From: Bimuria novae-zelandiae CBS 107.79
Taxonomy: Eukaryota; Ascomycota; Dothideomycetes; Pleosporales; Didymosphaeriaceae
Length of the DNA: 64,000 nucleotides
Direction: 5' to 3'
Assembly (NCBI GenBank): GCA_010015655.1
Contig: ML976678.1
Coordinates: forward strand, 96,560 to 160,559
The notes below the pieces were generated by a model. It saw nothing but the letters and a program-made list of their open reading frames with translations, searched no databases and was not told where the DNA came from. Shown here piece by piece: positions 35,782 through 47,559 of the stretch (its first letter is position 1; every line of letters starts with the position of its first letter). A program made the position numbers and the translations under genes.

Positions 35782-36182
35782 TGTTAGGATCCCAGGTTTA
35801 ACGGAACGACATTAGGCACTTTATAATAAAAGGTGGCGTTGTTGCCTAACTAAGGATTGTGTAATGTCTCATGATGTCCCACACGTCAAGATTATGGAAT
35901 ATTGGGATCACGTGACTGTACCATGGGATCCCACATGTACCACGTTAAGCATAGTATGGAACCATGGGATATTATAGGATTAGTTATGTATATAAGAACG
36001 CTAAGTATAGCCCTTTTATACTTATATTTAACTTAGGTTATTGATCTATAATCGCGTACTATTTTTAATACTAATAATCTTATTAATACATGTAAGCTAT
36101 TAATACTCCTTCTATACCTTATAGTACTCTTAAGAACTAACCCTAGTCTTCTTTAGGACTAGCTATCCTAAAGGGCTTAATA
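35782..36182 (+). repeat. 5' LTR of gypsy B, 401 bp
   Basis: Starts TGTTAGGATCCCAGG and ends AAGGGCTTAATA (RIP form of TTAACA). Followed by TCTTAAATATCCTTAA, nearly the same leader as after the gypsy D 5' LTR. Contains TCACGTGAC at 35908-35916 and a GTATATAAG TATA motif near 35990. Confidence 0.8.
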
Positions 36183-36597
36183 TCTTAAATATCCTTAATA
36201 TAAGTACTATAAGGACCCTTACCTCTTTTCTAGCTTCTAACAGCACTAGCGTCCTACTAATAAAGAAGAATAAAAATAAGACCTATAAACCTAATTTATA
36301 TTATAGTAACTATAAGTTTCTTAATATATAGCTACTATAACTAGACCTATACTTTTTTAACTAAAAACGGCAAACTTATAAATAAAAAGCAGGTTATCTT
36401 AATAGCACTATACATGCGAGGAGTAGCTAAAGAATAGATTAAACTATATTTAGTTAAATAGATAGACATGGACTATAAGTACTAGGACAAGAACTATATA
36501 AATAGCCACGCTAATGCAGTTAACATTATTAAGAACTATCTTAACTTTAAGAAATGTCCTAAATAACTATTTAAAATTACTAATAAAACTGCTATAC

Positions 36598-36821
36598 TGT
36601 TGAGAATATGTGTGTTCATTCCAGGTTGGTGGAAGGAAGGACCGTAGTGCCTACTGTGTGAGGGAGGCACGGCTGACTGTAGCGTCCTCGTTACTGTTTA
36701 CACGGAAGAGGAATAACATAATAGGAGAGTTAATATAATACGTTGTAGCCACCCCGCCTTATCCCTCCTCTTACTTAGTTATCTATAGTAGTTATACTAC
36801 TAGAGGGACCTTAATTTAATA
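36598..36821 (+). repeat. 5' LTR of the copia element, 224 bp
   Basis: TGTTGAGAATATGTG to TTAATTTAATA. It differs from the 3' copy mainly by C/T and G/A transitions, consistent with RIP after insertion. A GGAGGCACGGCTGACTGTAG block is unchanged in both. Confidence 0.92.
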
Positions 36822-36835
36822 GGTTATAAGCCTAG
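36822..36835 (+). promoter_or_regulatory. Primer-binding site of the copia element (half-tRNA type)
   Basis: GGTTATAAGCCTAG directly abuts the 5' LTR. It matches, apart from two transitions, GGTTATGAGCCCAG, the complement of the anticodon arm of initiator tRNA-Met. Priming from a cleaved half of this tRNA is established for Drosophila copia and several fungal copia elements. Confidence 0.65.
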
Positions 36836-37251
36836 TTACTAAAACTAATATTATTATTTTAATCCCACTAGAGTCGCGCAGGACTTAGATTTAAGAAAAA
36901 ATTAAATTACTACTAAGGTCGCGAAGGACCTAGCTATAATTCGCGAAAGGAATTAAACACCTACTAGAGTCGTAAGGACTTAGATTTAAGCAGGAATTAA
37001 ATATAATCACTAGAAGCTATGTGCAACGCGGTTAACACGTAACATATCTACTTATCTTCTTTACGCCTAAGAACTGACAACGACTGCCCTACCTGCAGCA
37101 TATTATTCGCAAATATCGCCCGCATCGCCTACATCGCTGGCATCGTTGGCACCGCTGGCACCGCCTGCCTGCCTCGCCTGCCTCGCCGTCCGCATCGCCT
37201 CCACCGCCTGCAACCGGCACGTGTGAGCCTCGTCACACCCGAACACACACG

Positions 37252-40200
37252 ATGGCTAAAGAGAGGGAAGAATAGAAGATTCCTAAGCTTATAGCTAAGA
37301 ATTATGATGCTTGGTTCCGCTAGAATAAAATTAAGCTAAGAGGAAAGAGAGTCTCCTACGTGTGCAAGAAGAGCCTAGAGAAACACTATAAAATTGCTAT
37401 AGCTAGAGATCTATTAAATACTGTAAAAAGACTAGATATCGCAGACAAGACTACTAAGGCCCGCATTAATATCGATAAGAGAGACAAGTACCTAGAGGAT
37501 AAAGCCACCGCAATTAACCTCCTATTTAGATCCCTTAGCAATAATAACTAAGCCCTTATTAACAAGTATAACACTGCCTTCTAGTTCTAGTCTTACTTGC
37601 GTAAGTAGTACACCCAAAATAACACTATAGCTACTAACATATACATAACTAGGATCTAGACATTTATATTCGATTCTAAGAGCACGATTATTAGATTATA
37701 GGAAAAGCTAAAGGATTACTAACGCAAGCTCGTATTAGCAAACGCTGACACTAATAGAGCCTATAAAGACTTAGTACTACTACTTATCCTTACAAGATTA
37801 CTCCTAATAAGGTTTAGGACTACAATTAACACCTTAAACGCCTAGCTTAACCTTACTATTAAATAAAAGCTTAAGTTCCTAGAAGAGAAGGAGGTTTAAG
37901 ACTAGTAAGACGCTAACGAGCAAGCTCTTCTAGTATTTAAGAAAGCCTATAAGTATATTCCGCCGCACAAACGAGGTAATAGGGACCTGTTACTAAACTC
38001 TAAACTAAGTCCTACGCCTGTTATCGAGTGCTACCTTTACGATAAACCTTACTATATTTAAGACTATTTAAAACTAGTAAAGGCTCGAAAGCTCCTGAGA
38101 GAATACGAAGCTAAAAGGGAAAAGAAAAAAAAGAAGAAGTCCTTTATAAAGCTACCTAAGCTGCTTATTAAGCCCGGGAAACTTAATAATAAGACTAGCA
38201 AAGTATATAGAGCCAAAGAAGTTAGGTTAGAGTTAGAGCTAGAGATATTAACTAATACCTTAAACTTAGAAGATAAGGAAATTAAGACATGTCGTTTTTC
38301 TAAAGATATCCTTAGTAAGGCCTCTCTATTTACCTAGGCTGGCGACACTGGCGCCTCCTTATACATGTCTAACTAACCCTCGCTATTTAGACAAATAATC
38401 AAGATCAAGCGGAGACTCGTTTGGGTTAGAGGGGAAGAATTACACGCAGACTAGAAAGGAGAAGCCTAAATAGTTTATAAGGATAAATTTTTAATATAGC
38501 TTTTAGATGTACTACTAGTACCTAACCTTGGGGTTAATTTACTATTAGGGAGACGAATTTGTGCAGTAGGCCTAAAGGGTCGTTTTAATTCCCACACACT
38601 ATCCTTTAAATTAGGGAAGAAGACGATTATTAAAGCAACTATAGATAATAGCCTCTACGTAGTGTCACACATTGCAGATGGATACAAAGAGATAGCATTT
38701 CTAGGCACAGAACGCTATGCACTAGCCCCAGATACAGAAGGCCTTCACACACCAGCCGATTCCGAACTCGAGGCTGGTAAAAAGGAGAGATACTTGCTGT
38801 ACCACAGACGCTTTGCACACCTGGGACCCGCAAAGATTACTAAACTCCACGAAGTCATAACTCTCTAGAAGAAGATTCAAGTCCTAGTAAAGAAAGAAAT
38901 CTGCGAAGTCTACGCCTTAATAAAGATAAGGAATAGCATCCCTAATTAGCTGCAAGATCACAAAGCTAAGAAGCTAGCCCTAGTATAGTTTGACGTTGCA
39001 GGACCCTTTCTAACATTCTTACGAGACAACTAATGGTTTCTCCTTATTATTAATAGCTACACGCGGAAGAACTGGGTTATCCTAATAAAGTAGAAGGGAG
39101 ACGCATAAAAGGAACTTAGAGTCTAAAAGACCTTTATTAAATATTAAACTAATAAGAAAGTTAAAGCTGCCAGGACTAATAACGCTCTAGAACTCTTACA
39201 ACAAGTTAAGGAATAGAGAATTATATAAGGAGTTAAACTGTAGCTTACTATAATTATATTATTATATTAGAATAGACTAGCTAAGCGGAATATCTAAACT
39301 GTAGAAGCTGACATAAGAGTAATGCTTAAGGACGCTAGTTTACTAATCAAATTCTAGGACAAAGCTATAGAAGCCGACACGTACATGCGAAACCATACTA
39401 ATACAGGACCTATAATTAATAGTAAGCGAGTCAGCCCTAAAGAGGCTTTTACAGGAAAGACGCTATCTATTAATTACATTTATATATAGGGGAGCAAGTG
39501 CTACTCCTACATCTACCCTAAGACAATTCTAGCAGATTAACGACACGACAAGCTTATAGACCGTGGCAGAGTTAGAGTATTTATAGGATATTCTAAGATA
39601 ATAAATAAGTAGTTTAAGTTCTACTTGCTAGAACTAGGATATACCTTAAGATTAAGTCGTATGTTAGTAGACAAACACACACCTAGAGGGAAAGTTAAAC
39701 TACGATTGCGGAACATTCTAGCTAGATCACAAGGAACGCCAAATACTATGCTAGACTAAAAACTAAGAGGAAGACTAAGGAAAGATCCTACTCTTACTAA
39801 AATAATTACTACTTAACTAGATCCTACTTAACTAGCTCGCGCTTAACTAACTCCTATAAAACTAACTCCTGCAGAACCGACTCCTGCAGAACCAACTCCT
39901 GTAGAACCGACTCCTACAGAACCGACTTCTGCAGATTCTATAGAACAAGCTACTATAGAATAGATAGAACTATCGACTATAAACGAGATGGAACCACCTC
40001 CTGCGGAACAAGTAGAACCAACTCCTAAGCTAATTAAGCGTGGAAGAGGAAGACTAAGGAAGCTAACTATCGCTCCTCCTACTACTATCTTACAAGATAA
40101 GCGAGTACCGGATCTAACAACTAAAGAACCTAAGGAACTAGCTCAATCCTTGCTAAAAGCTCTAAGATACTTTATAAAATAGTCTAAACGTAAGAGATCT

Positions 40201-41919
40201 AGAGGAGACACTACTAAGGATAAAAGACTCCGCAAGATTATTAAAGCCATGCTAGTACAAGTTAATTTTACAGACAAAAAAACAGACAGAGAAGTCTAGA
40301 TCTTTAAGAAAGCCTTTCTAGGAACTAAGATTGCAGGAATTCCGATCCCCCAGACATATCAACAAGCTATAAACAACCTAAAGTACGGAAATTGATGGAA
40401 AGCAGCAGTGCTGGAGGAGATAATCTCGCTAATAAAAAACGGAACCTAGGAAGAAGTTTTACAGCTAAAAGACGCTAATATAGTTAATTTAAAGTAGGTT
40501 TTTACAATTAAAACTAAGCCAGACAGGATAGTTAAATAATTTAAAGCGCGCCTGGTGGCACGTGGTTTCACCCAAGTACATAGAATCGACTATAATAAGA
40601 CCTTTGCACCTACTATCCGCATAGATACCTTGCGTCTATTCCTGGCCACTGTTGCAGCAGAAGACTTAGAATGTTTCTATTATAATATTAAGAATGCGTT
40701 TACTAAATCTCACCTTAAAGAACAGATTCTCCTTAAGCAACCTAAAGGAGTTCGTGTTAAGAAAGAATATGTTCTAAAAGTGCTTTAAAGCCTATATAGA
40801 CTGAAGCAGGCTACTCGCGACTAAAACCTATTAATAAAGAAAGAGCTTCTCGCATAGGGGTTTATGCAAAGCCTTACAGACCCTTACATATTTATCTATA
40901 AGGAGAGAAATATTTAAATCCTAGTCTACGTTAACGACGTTCTTGCAGCGGCAAAGGAGCAATCCCAAACTAAGTGGTTCTAGAAGAAGCTTTCTGGACG
41001 ATTTAACGCCAAGAACCTGGGGGAGGTACATAAGGTCCTTAGAGTGCGAGTTACAAGAGACAGAAAGCACCGCATAATTTTCCTTAACTAAGAGCAATAT
41101 CTACGCGCAGTACTTAATAAGTTTAGAATATTAAGTAAAAAGTATAAGGATAAGAAAATCCTATCTATTAATTACACTTTATTTAGACTAGCTACGGATA
41201 ACGACAATTAGATTAACACAACGGAGTACTAGTAAGGAATCAGAAGTCTAATATTCGCTATAGTACTTACACGTCTAGATATTGCATTCACCCTTAGAAA
41301 GCTAAGCTAATACATAAGCGATCTAGCAGAACACCATGGCCATGCATTAAAGAACCTACTATAGTACCTAAGGTTAATAGTTATAATAAAACTACGCTAC
41401 GGACTAGGGGGAGCACACTTACAGTTTATTGTCTACTTAGACGCTAACTAGGCAAGCGATACTATAGACCGAAAGAGCGTCTTAGGCAGCACTACGATGT
41501 TCTATAGAGGTCTAATCTCATAGTTAAGTAAGAAGCAATAATTAGTTACAACATTAAGCTACAAGTTTAAATATATTGCACTTTTAACATGCTGCAAGCA
41601 AGGCTAGTGAATTGCCTAAGTATTTAGGGATCTTAGATTCCTAAAGTACATTAGAAAAGACACTAACAAGGTTTAGATATTAAGAGACAACCAGGGCGCC
41701 ATCGCACTTACAAAGAACTCTTACCTCTACAAAAGATTAAAACACATCGACGTTTATTATCACTTTGTCCAGGACATGGCAGAATAAGGCAAACTTAAGG
41801 TGGCTTACGTGCTAACTACTAATATAGTTACTAATAAAATAATAAAGCCGTTACAGCGAGTCGCATTTAAGAGATTTAAGAACCAACTCGGAGTTGTCTA
41901 CGGACCAGACCTGTCTTAA
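37252..41919 (+). pseudogene. copia gag-pol, one frame of 1556 codons with RIP stops only
   Basis: ATG 37252 and TAA 41917-41919 are in the same frame, and the surviving open pieces between (37360, 38662, 39988, 40555) share it. So no net indel has shifted the frame, and only nonsense and missense changes inactivate it. Order: gag (37252-38330), protease with DTGAS at about 38346, GAG-pre-integrase (YLLYHRRFAHLG, about 38790-38830), integrase (about 38900-39700), a linker of 15-bp repeats coding TPAEP units (about 39849-39935), copia-type RT (ARGFTQVHRIDYNKTFAPT at 40555-40611; YVNDVLAA near 40930 in place of YVDDLL), and RNase H (SVLGSTTMFYRGLIS near 41475-41520). The domain order PR-IN-RT-RH defines Ty1/copia. 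Confidence 0.92.
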
Positions 41920-41926
41920 GGGGGAG

Positions 41927-42150
41927 TGTTAAGAATATATGGGTTCATTCTAGGTTGGTGAAAGGAAGGGCCGTAGTGCCTACTATGTGAGGGAGGCACG
42001 GCTGACTGTAGCGTCCTTGTTACTGTTTACACGGAAGAGGAATAACATAATAGGAGAGTCAATACAATACGTTGCAGCCACCCCGCCTTGTCCCTCCTTC
42101 TACTCGGTTATCCATGGTAGTCATGCTACCAGAGGGACCTTGATTCAATA
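41927..42150 (+). repeat. 3' LTR of the copia element, 224 bp
   Basis: TGTTAAGAATATATG to TTGATTCAATA. Same length as the 5' copy. Retains more unmutated positions at its 3' end (for example CCATGGTAGTCATGCTACC) than the 5' LTR. Confidence 0.92.
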
Positions 42151-42308
42151 TATACCTAAATAAACTATTTAGACAATTAAGCAATATTAATTTAAAGCTA
42201 AATATATAGCTAAATTCTATAAGTATACTATATAACTTAAGTACGAAAAAGAATCCCTTAAGGCTGTATATAAGTAAGGACTTAAATATAAAGAACAAGA
42301 AGTACTAG

Positions 42309-44940
42309 GCTGTCACACTAGTAGTAGTTAAAAAGATTACGAAGAGAAAGTACGTATTATAATTTGAAATCTAAAAGCTGTAAGAGTATATTTAGATATT
42401 AAAAAATCTAAGTGTTACGTTAAAAAGACTAAGTACCTTAGATTTATTATAGAAGTTAAGAATGACGTAAGCATAGATTTAAATAAAATTTAAGTAATTT
42501 AGGAATAAGAGCTACTAACTTTAGTAAAGGAAATGTAGAGCTTTATAAGCTTTATAAATTTTTATTAAAGATTTATATAAGACTTCTCTAGCATAGTAAG
42601 CCCTCTTATAAAGCTTATTAGTAAAGGAGTAAAATTTATCTAGGGATAAAAGTAGTAGTACGTATTTAACTTCCTAAAAATAACGTTTTATACGGATCCC
42701 GCGCTGGTCTACTTTAACTCTAAATTAGAATTAGTACTAAAAGTATATGCCTTTAGCTATTTAATTAAGAAATACTTTTCCTTGTATAATAATAATAGGA
42801 TCCTCCGCTTAATAGCTTACTTTTTAGTAAAGCATAGCCTGGTAGAATATAACTACGCTATCTATAATAAAGAGATACTTAGAGTTATTAAATACGTAAA
42901 TAAATAGGACTATATATATTAAATAATAAAGTACCTTATAGTCTATATTAATTATAGGAACTCTACTTATTTCGCTACTAAATAAAGGTTAGACAAACAA
43001 TACGTTTAGTAGACAGATATACTTAGCCATATTAATATAATATTTATATATAAACTAGAGGTAATAAACTTTAAGGTAAATACTTTTTTTTAAAAAGACT
43101 AAAACATGCTAATAGATAATAAAGATAATATATTAAAATTTAAGGCACTTTATACTTTTTTAAAAGACTACTAAAAAAAAATAACTTAACGTCTTTTGTC
43201 TCCTAAACACCTACTACTATAAAGGAATTTAACTATACTAAAGTAGATAAGGACCTAGTGCTTACTTACTTAATACGTCTTAAACTACCTATATTAACCC
43301 TCTAAGAAGGCGATAAATCTACCAAGCTATGCAAACTAGACTTTAATACTATATAGTAAGAGGCAGAACACGATAAAGACAGCGTATATAGCAAGATAAA
43401 GGTCTGTGTTAAGAATAGACTTAGGAAGTTTAAATCTAAGTAGAAGTTATTTATTAGTATCTCAGAATATAGTAAAGATAACTAAGGATACCTATGATAT
43501 AGATTAAGATAATAGGTACTAAAATTAGAACTTTTATAAATAAAGCTAATAGTAGTCGCGTATAGTTTCCTAGCTTTAAGATACTTAAAATAAAAAAATA
43601 CTTATAAAGTTTTTACTTAGGACTACTTCTTCCTAGGGATATCTAACTAGGTAAGGTAGTATATTGTGACGTCGAAAAGAGCATTAGGGCAATCGTTGTT
43701 TTAATTAAGAAGCTACTCTATAGAGCTATATACTGTGTGGATCACGTGCAGATGCCGCACGTACGCGGGTGGCCCAAGCTTCTATACTAAACCGTCATAT
43801 ATATTAAGAACTATAATATCTATAAAAGAACTAAACTATAAAGAGAAGTAAAATAGGGCCTGCTGAAGCCCTTACTACTAGCTAAATAGGGATAGAGGAG
43901 TATTATAATAGACTTTATTATTACCTTACCTAAAGGTAATAGCTATACGAATATTATAGTAATTATAAATAGACTTAGTAAGAACCCTAAGTTTATTAGT
44001 CTCTTAAACCTTAATATACCTATAGTTATAATAGTATTCTTATAATACTAGATAGCGGACTACTTCTTTCCCCCCTCTATTATATTGGACTGCGGGGGAT
44101 AGTTCGTGAGCGAATTTTATACTATACTTCATAAATAAGTAGGTTTTAACTAAAGACTATCTATAGTAAAGCACCTAGAGATATATAGGTAAATAAAATA
44201 AATAAACTCTACTCTTAAAGCCTATGTTTATGTATATTATAACTAGTAATAGGATAATTAGATAAAGTGGCTTCCAATAGCTTAAATAGCAAGTAAAGGG
44301 TAAAAGGCTATATTAATAAGAGTTAGCCTGTTTTACCTATCCTAGAGCTAGAATATTAAACTAGTTAAGAACTTTAGGATACGGAAATTGGCCTTAGAGC
44401 TTAAAACTACTATAAAAAAAGGCTATAAAGATAATAATAAAGAAGTTTAAAAAGGTTTTTAACTTTACCTTGGCAAAAATAATAATAGCCTAATAAGAAT
44501 AAGATCACCTAGCAAACTATTAATATAAAAATACTCTAATCTTAAAAACAGAACATAAGGTGTAGCTAAGGTATAAGGACTACCTCTAAAATTAACGATT
44601 AAGTAAGAAGCTTAACTAGAAGTAAAAAAAGTCTACTATAAAAAAGGTAATAAATTCTTACGTAGTAGAACTAGATATTCCGCTAAATATACATCTAAGG
44701 TTCTATATAAATAAGCTAAAATTAGCCTTGTCGAACTCTCTTCCTAGCTAAATTACTAATGACGCTTAGTCTAAAGCAATTATAACAGAAGAGAGGGAGG
44801 AAAAGTATAGTATAATTAATATATATATAAAATACTAGTCCTATAGCGGTAAAAGAGTAGAATACTTAGTATAGTAAGAAAACTACTCTTAAAGAACTTA
44901 GGGATCTTATAAAAACCTTAACTAAGCTGCTATGTTAGAC
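42309..44940 (+). pseudogene. gypsy C2 pol remnant with chromodomain
   Basis: From about 42330 the frame reads KDYEEKVRII then YLDIKKSKCYVKKTKYLRFI, the RT palm-to-thumb region. Near 42680-42720 follows a TDPALVYFN segment and near 42840 VEYNYAIYNKEILRVI, the RNase H core region. Integrase occupies about 43850-44300 (IIIDFIITLPKGNSYTNIIV, then SEFYTILHK). A chromodomain lies at about 44770-44930 (EEREEKYSIINIYIKY followed by KRVEYLV..ENYS). Chromodomains on integrases are known to guide chromovirus insertion to heterochromatin, in line with the nesting here. Many stops. Confidence 0.82.
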
Positions 44941-44999
44941 TATTAAGAGAAGTGTTACTAAGCTATATTAAAATTATAATAGAAAACTCCTAATAGGAT

Positions 45000-46890
45000 T
45001 TTACTATAATATTCTCTAAATTAGATTTTGTTAGGACCTAAAGGAGGCTCTATAATGTATCTCTTACTAAGTTAGGGAACCTAGATAAATATTATATCTA
45101 AGGTAAGGGCAGGAAAAACATTATTAAGGGATAAAATTAAGTATTAAGAAAAAAAGTTAAAATATTTTTTAAAAAGTAACTTAAAAAATTCTTAGAACTA
45201 CTCGGGATAATAAAGGAACTAAATAATTTCTATAATAGCAAGGAATAATCTTTACGAAAGAAGGGAGTCTTAAAAGTAAACTAAGGTAAGAAGAAGAAAA
45301 GAACTAAATAAATAAATATTTTTGCTGCTAAAAGAATCGTAAAACTTTTTTTTAATAATATCTAGGTCTTCTACTCTACCTTCTAATATACTACTAGGGT
45401 TAAGGAAGCTATTATCATCTTTACTTAAGTATACCTTAATTATAATAGCATAAAGCTACTAGCGTAAGCCTTAGTAGGCTTAAGTAGACACATTAGCTCT
45501 TGCGAGGATAATATTTATTACTTAAAAACTATTTATTATAATGCTTTTATCTACTACTATGAACTTATTAGAAAGCTATAGAATGTTAGTCTTAAAAGAT
45601 AGATTTAGTATTTAAAAGGGACTTACGAAACGGTTCTTATACTTTTAATAAAATACTATAAAGTTAGTAGTATAAACTTAATGAAGGTTAGAAGTTTTCT
45701 TAACTACAATAGTAATACGCTTTAAAAGCTAAATAGCCTTAAAGGGAAAAGTAATAAGGCCTAAAGTAGTAGTAGTCTTACTCTTAAAAAAATATAGTAA
45801 TTAATAATAGTAACCTTATAATAGAATAGAATATGTTAAGGTTAGTAAGGAAGTCTTTTTACTTCTAGTTACTTTTTAAAAACTTATTTATAAAGTGGTC
45901 TATAGTAATAACTATAATATTATTAAACTTTTCGTAGCTAACTTTATTAAGGACAGGCTAAATCTAGGTAAGAAAATAAGTTAGTAGAATATGTTTTAAA
46001 GTTCTCTAAAATAAGTTAGACTAAAGTATACTTATCTAGTATAGCTAATAAGCTTATAAGTATAGCACTCCTTATAGGACACTATCTTGCCTGCGAGCGC
46101 CTACTAATAGACGCGTTTATAAATAACGTAGTTAATATATTAGCGCTTAATTATCGCGTGTAGCAAGATTAGGCCCTAGAAAATAAGCTTATTAAGTTAG
46201 TAAGTGCGTATACCTAAGCTAATAAAGAATTAAAAAGGAGGTTAGAAGAGCAAAGAGGTAAGTTAGAAAGTAAGAAAAAGTAAAGAAAGCGTAAAAGAGA
46301 GTCTAGAACTTACTTTATAAGCTTTAAAAGGACTAAACCTCTTAGTAAGCTAGCTAAGGAGAATTATACTAGTATTAAAAAATAGTAGCTTTATCTTTAA
46401 ATAGTTTAGTTATTTTAAGTTAGTAGCTAAGTAACTATAACGGGGATAATGCTTCCTTTATTTTATTATTAGGATTAATAGTATACTTTTAATACTTAAA
46501 AGTCCTTATCGTGCTGCTATTATAGAAAGGGCTAGCTATCTTATTAAAATAAAGAAAGGAAATAGATTATAAAGTTAAAGAATCCAGGCTAAAAGTAAGA
46601 TATTATAGCGCATAAAGTTAAGATAAGAAAAAAGAAAGTATAAAAGAATAAGATTTAGAAGCTAGGCACGAAGTAGTTTTATAGATATAATAATAAGTAA
46701 ACGTACTAGCGCGAACACACTACTATAGCAACTACTATAGTAAGAACATAAAATTAGACACGCGAGAATGGAAGTAGTAAGAGGTTTATAATAGTAAAAG
46801 GATTATAGGTAGATAATAAAATAACCGCAAAGCTATATAGTAAGATAAAACGTAAAAAAATTTCTTTACCCCTAATAAAGGAAAGGGAGG
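45000..46890 (+). pseudogene. Extra reading frame of gypsy C2, between chromodomain and 3' LTR
   Basis: Second copy of the segment at 10180-12050, in matching position and orientation relative to the element. Reads with stops; a hydrophobic/acidic segment (ALLIGHYLACERLLIDAF, near 46060-46115) is followed by NKLIKLVSAYT and a long K/R/E-rich stretch (46170-46340), suggestive of a helical or coiled region. A G/A-rich tract (AAAGGAAAGGGAGGTA, 46877-46892) follows as polypurine tract. I do not recognise a family. Confidence 0.55.
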
Positions 46891-46892
46891 TA

Positions 46893-47048
46893 TATAATAA
46901 GCTACGCCTAATTATTACCTTAAATCCTTAACCCTTAGTTATATAAATCCTATATATATAAGTTTAACGCCTAAAGCTTAACTTTAGACTTTCTATTAAA
47001 TTTATAAGTATTCTTTTAGTACCTTTGACTCCTTAAGCACCTAGCCCC
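46893..47048 (+). repeat. 3' LTR of gypsy C2, main part
   Basis: TATAATAAGCTACGCC to CCTAGCCCC, matching the reverse complement of 9951-10111. The last five bases (TTACA, 55750-55754) lie beyond gypsy D. Confidence 0.87.
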
Positions 47049-47479
47049 TGTTAAGATCCGTTAAGATCTAACATAATGCAAAGCGGGACATGGACGCTTA
47101 TCGGTGCGACCAGCCAAGATTCCTGACTCAGCCACGGGTCACGTGACGAAGTCACGCGTCCCAGAAATATCGGGCGTCCCAAAAGTATCTTGGTACGTGG
47201 GACTTGGGGACTCCTAAGACTCTTAGGATTCGTGAGACAAGTCATGTATATAAGTACGCAATAGTAGTCTCCTACTATTATATTTAACCTATTTACTAAT
47301 CTATTATTTAGATTAAACTTAGGCTTTCTTATTAATTTAATTATACTATATATACTTTTAATACTAACGCCCTATTAATAAGCGCAAGTTATTAATACCT
47401 CTTACCTATATTACTATACTTTTACCTAAGAACTAACCTTAAACCCCTTTAAGACTAACTACCCTATAAGATTTTAATA
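47049..47479 (+). repeat. 5' LTR of gypsy D, 431 bp
   Basis: TGTTAAGATCCGTTAAG to AAGATTTTAATA. Contains GTCACGTGACGAAGTCACGC at 47138-47157 and a TATATAAG at 47247-47254 as probable TATA box. The U3 part is nearly GC-normal while the R/U5 part is AT-rich. Confidence 0.9.
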
Positions 47480-47559
47480 TCTTAAATACCCTTAAAATAA
47501 GTGTCAACGATACCTCTTTTACTAATATAATAGATACCTAAATAGATACTCTTAAAAGA

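Larger units (their letters stand above)
36598..42150 (+). mobile_element. Ty1/copia retrotransposon, full length (5553 bp), RIPed
   Basis: Two LTRs of exactly 224 bp (36598-36821 and 41927-42150) with termini TGTTGA/TCAATA and a perfect TATAC target duplication (36593-36597, 42151-42155). A primer-binding site follows the 5' LTR and a polypurine tract (TTAAGGGGGAG) precedes the 3' LTR. One gag-pol frame lies between. It interrupts gypsy B gag. It is less degraded than its surroundings. Confidence 0.94.
35782..42308 (+). mobile_element. Ty3/gypsy element B, 5' half only, interrupted by a copia element
   Basis: Begins with a 401-bp LTR (35782-36182). Internal leader and gag continue at 36183-36597 and, after the copia element, at 42151-42308. 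The gag remnant (about 36290-36597 and on) resembles that of gypsy D. At about 42308 the sequence switches abruptly to the RT of the unrelated gypsy C family, so the pol and 3' LTR of B are missing. Confidence 0.7.

Noticed and set aside
36598..36821. Copia LTRs considered as two independent solo LTRs
   Set aside because: Identical length, same orientation, shared TATAC duplication only at the outer flanks, and a complete internal region show one element.
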